Below are positions 59,101-64,000 of a stretch of 64,000 nucleotides of DNA, in pieces. Location: the NCBI GenBank assembly GCA_027946555.1, contig JAPEVC010000155.1, positions 1 to 64,000 on the forward strand, written 5' to 3'. The stretch comes from Gnomoniopsis sp. IMI 355080. Taxonomy: Eukaryota > Ascomycota > Sordariomycetes > Diaporthales > Gnomoniaceae. Both the position numbers and the translations under genes were made by a program. Numbering within the stretch: position 1 is the first letter of the stretch; each line of letters opens with the position of its first letter. A model generated the notes under the pieces. It worked only from the letters and a program-made list of their open reading frames with translations, did no database searches and was not told where the DNA came from.

Positions 59101-59341
59101 AGCGAGGGTGGGTTAGCTTTGGCGGAGTTCGCGACATTGGTGCTGAGAGGTATCAATGTATGACCCAGTGGCTTGGACTGACCTTTGTGGAGTTGCCCTC
59201 TCCCTTGAAAGAGCCACCCAAGTCGTTGACCACGACGCTGGCTCCCCGAGATCCAAAGAATGTGGCATATGCCTTGCCCAGACCACCGCCAGCACCAGTG
59301 ACGACGACAACCCGGCCGTCGAACCGTAATTGACCTGCCAT
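56153..59341 (-). CDS. fox2: Peroxisomal multifunctional beta-oxidation protein Fox2
   Basis: This carries out the second and third steps of peroxisomal fatty-acid beta-oxidation: hydratase-2 and (3R)-hydroxyacyl-CoA dehydrogenase. Exons on the minus strand: 59341-59183, 59094-58758, 58693-57807, 57734-57306, 57183-57029, 56968-56513 and 56444-56153; 2715 nt, 904 residues. Two SDR domains come first. One has TGAGGGLGKAYA, NNAG and NYSAAK; the other has TGGGAGIGRAYA, NNAG and NYSAAK. A hot-dog hydratase-2 domain follows, with DYNPLHVDP and PILHGLCFMG. In the fifth intron the frame requires the second of two acceptors (56969), giving RYVFEGAEDF. The protein ends GKI, a weak fit to the peroxisomal PTS1 tripeptide. 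Divergent neighbour: D-glycerate 3-kinase, 704 bp away. Confidence 0.96.
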
Positions 59342-60045
59342 CTTTGTGGAGCAAGATCGAGAAAAGGAAAAATCAGACCAAAGTGCTTATGAGTGAGCAG
59401 AGGCAGTTTTGCAAAGGTGTAGTGTGTTAAAGTAGTGTTGGGGAAGAAAAGCGACAGGAATAGACTGGCATGAGAGGTGATGATGATGCTGCTGTCGGCA
59501 AACTCTCCGGACAACTTGGGCCTCGGCTTGATGAGATCCAGTCAAAAGTTAGCCGAGGGGCTTCCCCAGCCGTGGGTTAACCCGCGACCCGGGGAAGACT
59601 AAGCTCTTCTGGGCAAATGGACCCCTGCGTCTTCACATGCCACAAGCTAGAACTTGGGGTCACTTGAGATAACTTTCGCATTCGGGGTACGTCTTCAAGT
59701 GAACATGACCATGGCGATAAGTCCGAGGTGGGGAGAAGAGAGCTTCATAAGGTCCATAGTACCAAAACATTTTTTCACAGCTGGGCTATACTTTTCAGAC
59801 AGGGTCTTCCAGCGTTGTTTCGTGATGTTTTCAACGGGGAATGATATTTCATATGCGGTACGCAATGCACAGTACGTTGCAGTACCCTGCAATGCGTAGT
59901 GTGGAGAGCGGGCCGTCTGGAGACTTACACCGATTGAGGTCATCACGAACGACGGGGTTTCGTTTGACCGTACCCAAAGGTACTTGAACCACACAACAAC
60001 CACCCGTAATTTCCATGTTAGCAAGGCGGCAAGCCCATCGCAAAT
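59342..60045. other. Divergent promoter region of fox2 and D-glycerate 3-kinase
   Basis: 704 bp shared between head-to-head genes. It holds the CCTCGG pair near the fox2 side. No coding sequence. Confidence 0.7.
59521..59558. promoter_or_regulatory. fox2: Inverted pair of CCTCGG cores upstream of fox2
   Basis: CCTCGG at 59521-59526 and CCGAGG at 59553-59558 lie 180-217 bp upstream of the fox2 start codon. CCTCGG is the known binding core of the fatty-acid regulators FarA/FarB in Aspergillus and of related cutinase factors. Two copies this close in front of a beta-oxidation gene suggest fatty-acid induction. Binding is inferred, not seen. Confidence 0.6.
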
Positions 60046-61018
60046 ATGGCCGCAACTCCGGATGTCCCTCTCCAGACTCGCATCGTCGACGACAAATCAC
60101 CAAAATGCATTCCCTTCAGTAAGCCTCTCCTCACTCACCCGGTCCCCATCCCTTTACGCAGTCATCCGACTAACCACCCGCCCAGTCCTCGAGCGCCTAC
60201 AAGCACACCTCGCCACCACAACCAACCGACCCTTCGTCATAGGTCTCAACGGCGTGCAAGGCGTCGGTAAGACCACCCTTGTTCGTGCCCTCGCCGAGAC
60301 CCTACAGCAGCGCGAACACCTGCAAACCCTCGTCATCTCCATTGATGACTTCTATCTCACCCATCCAGACCAGCTGGCACTCGCCGCAGCCCATCCGGAC
60401 AATGCGCTTGTGCAGGTCCGCGGCGAACCGGGCACGCACGACATAGGTTTGTTGCGGTCTGTGTTCCAGCAGCTTTGTGAAGGGCAGCCGACGCTGATCC
60501 CCCAATACGACAAGGGCGCGCATGACGGGTGGGGGGATCGCTTGTCGCAGGACAAGTGGATAGCTGTCAACCAGGAAGGTCAGCCGAGGGTGCAAGTTGT
60601 GCTGCTGGAGGGATGGTGTGTGGGATTCAGAAGTGTACGCCATGAGGAGATTGAGGCAAAGTGGAAGGCGCCGAGTCGGACGCTGGGTAGGCACAAGTTG
60701 GAGGACTTGGCTTTTGTCAATGACCAGTTGAAAAAGTACAATGTCATTACTGATCTGTTTGATGCATTCATTCACATCGATGCTGAGAACACCGAGTACG
60801 TCTACGAGTGGAGGCTGCAGCAGGAACAGCAGCTCAGGAGGGAGAGGGGAACTGGCATGACGGATGAGCAAGTTGTCAAGTTTGTCGATGCCTATTACCC
60901 TGCGTATGAACTTTTCTCAGACGGTGTGAGAAGTGGCATTTTTCTCGGCCGCAACGGCTGTCAGTTGCGGCTTGTGGTGGGCCAGGATAGAATGGTCATG
61001 GACACGATCGTTATATGA
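60046..61018 (+). CDS. D-glycerate 3-kinase-type P-loop kinase (yeast Tda10-like)
   Basis: Exons 60046-60118 and 60186-61018; 906 nt, 301 residues. The P-loop is GLNGVQGVGKTTLVRAL (about 45-61), followed by SIDDFYLTHPDQ and RGEPGTHDIGLL, which are characteristic of glycerate 3-kinase and Tda10-type proteins, relatives of uridine kinase. Further conserved parts are PQYDKGAHDGWGDR and VVLLEGWCVGFRS. The predicted reaction is D-glycerate to 3-phosphoglycerate with ATP. The yeast homologue is an ATP-binding protein of uncertain substrate, so the enzyme name is from the family. The intron joins a split isoleucine codon. Confidence 0.88.
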
Positions 61019-61382
61019 TTTATGAACACGAGGTCTCGTTCTTCAGTCAGCCTATTCTCACTGTCTAGAGAAGCAAAACAATTCATCTTCATCCATTCAG
61101 ATTACATGCTTTCGATCTCTGAACGCCCTTGCTCCCTCGCTCTTAGTGCCTTGTCAGAATCACAATCGCCGTGTCAGATGATATGGAGCAACTCCAGGGG
61201 TATATAAAGCAACCAATCATGCACCAAAATCGAGTGCCCAGCATTTGCCAAACCTGCCCTGAAAGTAGGCATTACAATAAAGAAAACACATCACATCCAT
61301 CGTAAATACGACAGCCCAACGACAGCTTTCCCACCGATATGCAAGTCTCGCCTCTGAAGCAACATGAGCGTTCTGCCGGTGT
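61019..61382. other. Convergent intergenic region
   Basis: 3' flanks of the kinase and the Ecm11-domain gene. No coding sequence. Confidence 0.7.
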
Positions 61383-63047
61383 CTACTCATCCAGTCCCTT
61401 ATCCTTCATCATCGCAAAGCTGTCATTCTTCAGCTTTGAAAGCTTGCGGTCGATACCCTCCTTCTTGTGCCGTACAGCCTCCTCGCGGTTCGAAACCTCC
61501 TTCTCGAATTGCTCTACCATCCAGCGCTTGGCCTGACGCGCCTCCTTCATTCTCCGAACGACATCTCCGAATTGCTCCAAAAACCAATCTCCACTGTCCT
61601 CCCAATCTCGCACGGACATCTGTGTGAACAAGTGAGCCTGCGCGTCCTCATCTTTTCCTCCATAGAACTTGAGTCTATCGCCAAGGTTGTCACCAGGTGG
61701 CTTGGCTGGGGACTGTGGCACCTCTTTGGTAGGGTCATGATCGAAAGGCTCATTCTGGAGTTCTTCGAAATTCATTCTCAGTAGAGCGGTATCATCATAA
61801 TCAATATCGTGGCGTCGCTTCTTCGCTGGTGAGCGCTGACCGATGAAGCGAGACATCGGGCTGACTTGCAAAGGCTCCGGCTGCAGCACAAGGTTCTTCT
61901 GAGACTTCGGGGGTACAATGGGCTGCTGAGGGTTGAAGACGACCGTGGCATCTTGCTGTGAAATCCTCTGATTCGTTGCCTTGGATGAAGGACGATGTAA
62001 ATCGAAATCTTCTTCTTGAGAATGACCATCGCTCCCATCAGTGTACGAATCCATCAGATGAGGAACTTCAACGCTCCGGACGACGCCTGGTCGCTGATCG
62101 CTGATACTAGTGATTCTGACCGACTTCGCGAAGGTTTGCGGATGAATGGCTTCGGTCATGCTATCGTATTTCTCTGGTGACAATTTTTTGGCGGCGGCTT
62201 GATGGAAAGCTGCCCGATCAACGTGCGAGAGGCCCTTAGCCGCGTCACTACCTCGGTGGGGGAAGCTGGAATGGAGAAAAGCACCACCACGTTCTGGTAA
62301 AGGGCTCGTGTCTCCTGACGTGGAGCCGAAAGGATCTTGCCGAAAGACGGCAGACTCTGGCATACTGTTCCGTGGTGCATGTGTGATCATGCTCGAGTTA
62401 AACTTCTTCGAATCGATGCCACCGCCGATGAAGTTGCCGTTCTTCCCGACACTGAAAAGTGGTCTTCTCTCTGAGATCTTCTGTTGACCTCGGTTTCTAT
62501 CAATGGAAGGTAGGCGCTCGGAACTGCCGTGGCTATGGCGGCCTCTTCGCGGGCGTTGACGGTTGTCGAGTATGTCAGACCGAGTGCTGTCATCGTCCAC
62601 GTAGCCGTCGTCCTGCTCCATCGCTGCCGGTATGGTAGGTGCGCTTTCGGAGAATAACGAGTGTATATTAGACTGCTCCTCCCAGCGCTCCCGGAGACCT
62701 TTTTCATTTTCGTCATGGTCCTGTTTAACGTTCACCGGTGCAGGAGGTGCAGACTCCCAGCGCTCGCGGTCATCCGAAAATTGACGCTTGATTTGAGGCG
62801 TGATTCCGGGAGGCATCATGTTTCCATTGGAATTTCTGGCCGATTTGGAGAGCCCCAATGGTAGCTTCATTGAATCGACCAGCTTTTGCTTGTCATGCTT
62901 AGGTCCTAAAGGCGAGGATTGGGACGAAGCACTAGCGGCAGCAACCTGACGCGGTGGACTGTTCAGGCCATGAGGGTTGATCTCTGGTGGTCCCTCTCCC
63001 CGCTGGTGGAGATAGCTGACCAGCTTGTTCTTAGCGGCGGGCTGCAT
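61383..63047 (-). CDS. Ecm11 domain protein
   Basis: A single-exon gene of 554 residues. The C-terminal 120 residues match the Ecm11 (extracellular mutant protein 11) domain, with SVRDWEDSGDWFLEQFGDVV, MKEARQAKRWMVEQFEKEV and REEAVRHKKEGIDRKLSKL, a predicted helical coiled region. The rest is low-complexity, basic and serine-rich, with SPAKKRRHDIDYD as a candidate nuclear signal. Yeast Ecm11 works with Gmc2 in synaptonemal complex assembly. Whether fungal relatives with this domain share that role is not known. The next gene (NBP35) is divergent, with 531 bp between the start codons. Confidence 0.8.
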   Translation of the reverse strand: MQPAAKNKLVSYLHQRGEGPPEINPHGLNSPPRQVAAASASSQSSPLGPKHDKQKLVDSMKLPLGLSKSARNSNGNMMPPGITPQIKRQFSDDRERWESAPPAPVNVKQDHDENEKGLRERWEEQSNIHSLFSESAPTIPAAMEQDDGYVDDDSTRSDILDNRQRPRRGRHSHGSSERLPSIDRNRGQQKISERRPLFSVGKNGNFIGGGIDSKKFNSSMITHAPRNSMPESAVFRQDPFGSTSGDTSPLPERGGAFLHSSFPHRGSDAAKGLSHVDRAAFHQAAAKKLSPEKYDSMTEAIHPQTFAKSVRITSISDQRPGVVRSVEVPHLMDSYTDGSDGHSQEEDFDLHRPSSKATNQRISQQDATVVFNPQQPIVPPKSQKNLVLQPEPLQVSPMSRFIGQRSPAKKRRHDIDYDDTALLRMNFEELQNEPFDHDPTKEVPQSPAKPPGDNLGDRLKFYGGKDEDAQAHLFTQMSVRDWEDSGDWFLEQFGDVVRRMKEARQAKRWMVEQFEKEVSNREEAVRHKKEGIDRKLSKLKNDSFAMMKDKGLDE

Positions 63048-63578
63048 ATTTTCAACTGTCCGTTGAGGGATTCAATGCTAGGTCACCGGATTAGGAGTGT
63101 GGTGTGTTTCTTTGTGAGCGTCCCTCAGACCAGTAATGGTTCACGAGAAACGAGGAATAGTAAAAGTCGACTCAGTACATGATTGGCATTGGACTGACAA
63201 GCCCTCGCGAGCGAGGTTGAAGCTTGCAAACAGTCAAGAGTCACAAAGAAAATTGAGAGGCTTGGGTCTTAGGCAGTTGCAAACGTGACAGAGCATCACT
63301 GCTCATCGGTCACCCAGGCAAGCCAGTTTGCTTGAAAGTTGACGCGCCCGCGTCGTGCCTTCCCCAGAAAACGCAAGGGTCCTTCCCGCCAGCACGGGAC
63401 TTAGCGCATTCGAATCACTAGAGACCCCTGTCACCCTCTGCAGGGCCGATCTCGGGTAGGCATCGCATTAGCAATCAACATCGCGCGGCGTCATTATCAG
63501 AGTCCATACATTCTGATTTTCAACTCAACAAACTCAGTACCAACTTTTTCGTTCTCACACAACCTCCAACATCTTACA
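63048..63578. other. Divergent intergenic region
   Basis: Shared upstream region of the Ecm11-domain gene and NBP35. No coding sequence. Confidence 0.7.
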
Positions 63579-64000
63579 ATGGCACCCTCACTGGAAGAGC
63601 CAGAGTCAGTACAGGATGTTTTTGAGAACCCAATGAAAGCGAAGCCTGCACTGGTCGCCCCCGAGCCAGAAGCCTGTCCTGGACCTGAGTCTGAGAAAGC
63701 AGGCACGGCAGACTCGTGCGCTGGCTGTCCGAACCAGCAAATATGCGCATCAGCACCAAAGGGACCCGATCCAGATATAGAGGTGATATCACAAAGGCTG
63801 GAAGGAGTCAAGCATCGCGTGTTGGTGTTGAGTGGCAAAGGAGGTGTTGGAAGTAGGTCGCGCATCTACATGTGAGATGCTCATAATAGTCGCTAATACC
63901 TGTTCATAGAGTCAACATTTACAAGTATGCTCGCCCATGCGTTCGCTCTCAATCCTGACAGCACCGTCGGGATCATGGATACGGACATTTGCGGTCCTTC
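63579..64000 (+). CDS. nbp35: Cytosolic Fe-S cluster assembly factor NBP35 (5' part, cut by window edge)
   Basis: A scaffold P-loop NTPase that builds 4Fe-4S clusters with Cfd1 in the cytosol. Exon 1 is 63579-63852; a second exon starts at 63910 and runs off the window end. The N-terminal cysteine motif (CPGPESEKAGTADSCAGCPN, then QQIC) is the NBP35-specific 4Fe-4S site, absent from Cfd1. The deviant Walker A SGKGGVGKSTF is completed across the intron (donor GTAGGT, acceptor CATAG). It is followed by GIMDTDICGPS at the edge. The 3' portion is not in the window. Confidence 0.95.

Overview
The window looks like a gene-rich stretch of nuclear chromosome from a filamentous ascomycete (Pezizomycotina, most probably Sordariomycetes). 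The evidence is short introns (about 50-150 bp) with GT..AG ends and frequent CTGAC-type branch sites, together with proteins of typical Pezizomycotina form: a GNA-3 class G-alpha, an AreB/ASD-4 GATA factor, a two-SDR Fox2, and Arp9, Ecm11-domain and Mit_KHE1 proteins. The genus cannot be fixed from sequence alone. Nearly all genes are spliced; the exon borders below were derived by hand from splice sites and reading-frame continuity.

Layout, left to right: 1-3.55 kb no recognisable gene; glycogen phosphorylase (-, 3553-7175); G-alpha subunit (-, 9985-11384); a 4.8 kb gap; cullin-1 (-, 16232-18710); an Srf1-like membrane protein (-, 19707-20851); a mitochondrial K+/H+ exchange-related protein (+, 22265-23183); a tail-anchored protein of unknown function (-, 23398-24102); two uncertain models at 25.4-26.5 kb; KRR1 (-, 26841-27928); a 3 kb AT-richer gap; the GATA factor areB (+, 30992-33296); then a minus-strand run of MDR oxidoreductase (33896-35057), YeeE/YedE transporter (35474-36576) and RidA-type protein (37323-37839); Arp9 (-, 38508-40739); a Ysc84-domain protein (-, 41640-43947); a 3.7 kb gap with microsatellites; a 92-residue membrane protein (-, 47642-48090); an F-box protein (-, 49660-50991); an RBR ubiquitin ligase with an internal membrane segment (+, 53597-55666); Fox2 (-, 56153-59341) head to head with a D-glycerate 3-kinase (+, 60046-61018); an Ecm11-domain protein (-, 61383-63047); and the 5' part of NBP35 (+, 63579 to the window edge).

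This is mostly housekeeping and regulatory content, not a secondary-metabolite, phage-like or defence cluster. Several genes touch shared themes. Gna3-class signalling and glycogen phosphorylase both belong to carbon and cAMP control. Cullin-1, the F-box protein and the RBR ligase are ubiquitin components. Fox2 is fatty-acid catabolism, and its promoter has a pair of CCTCGG cores. No operon-like logic links them.

The most notable signals are an apparent 2-nucleotide exon in glycogen phosphorylase; a GATA-site cluster in the long areB intron just upstream of a second start codon; a recurring GTAC-based inverted-repeat motif confined to intergenic DNA; and a pair of uncertain genes at 25.4-26.5 kb, one with an apparent in-frame stop. 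No tRNA, rRNA, CRISPR array or intact transposon was recognised.
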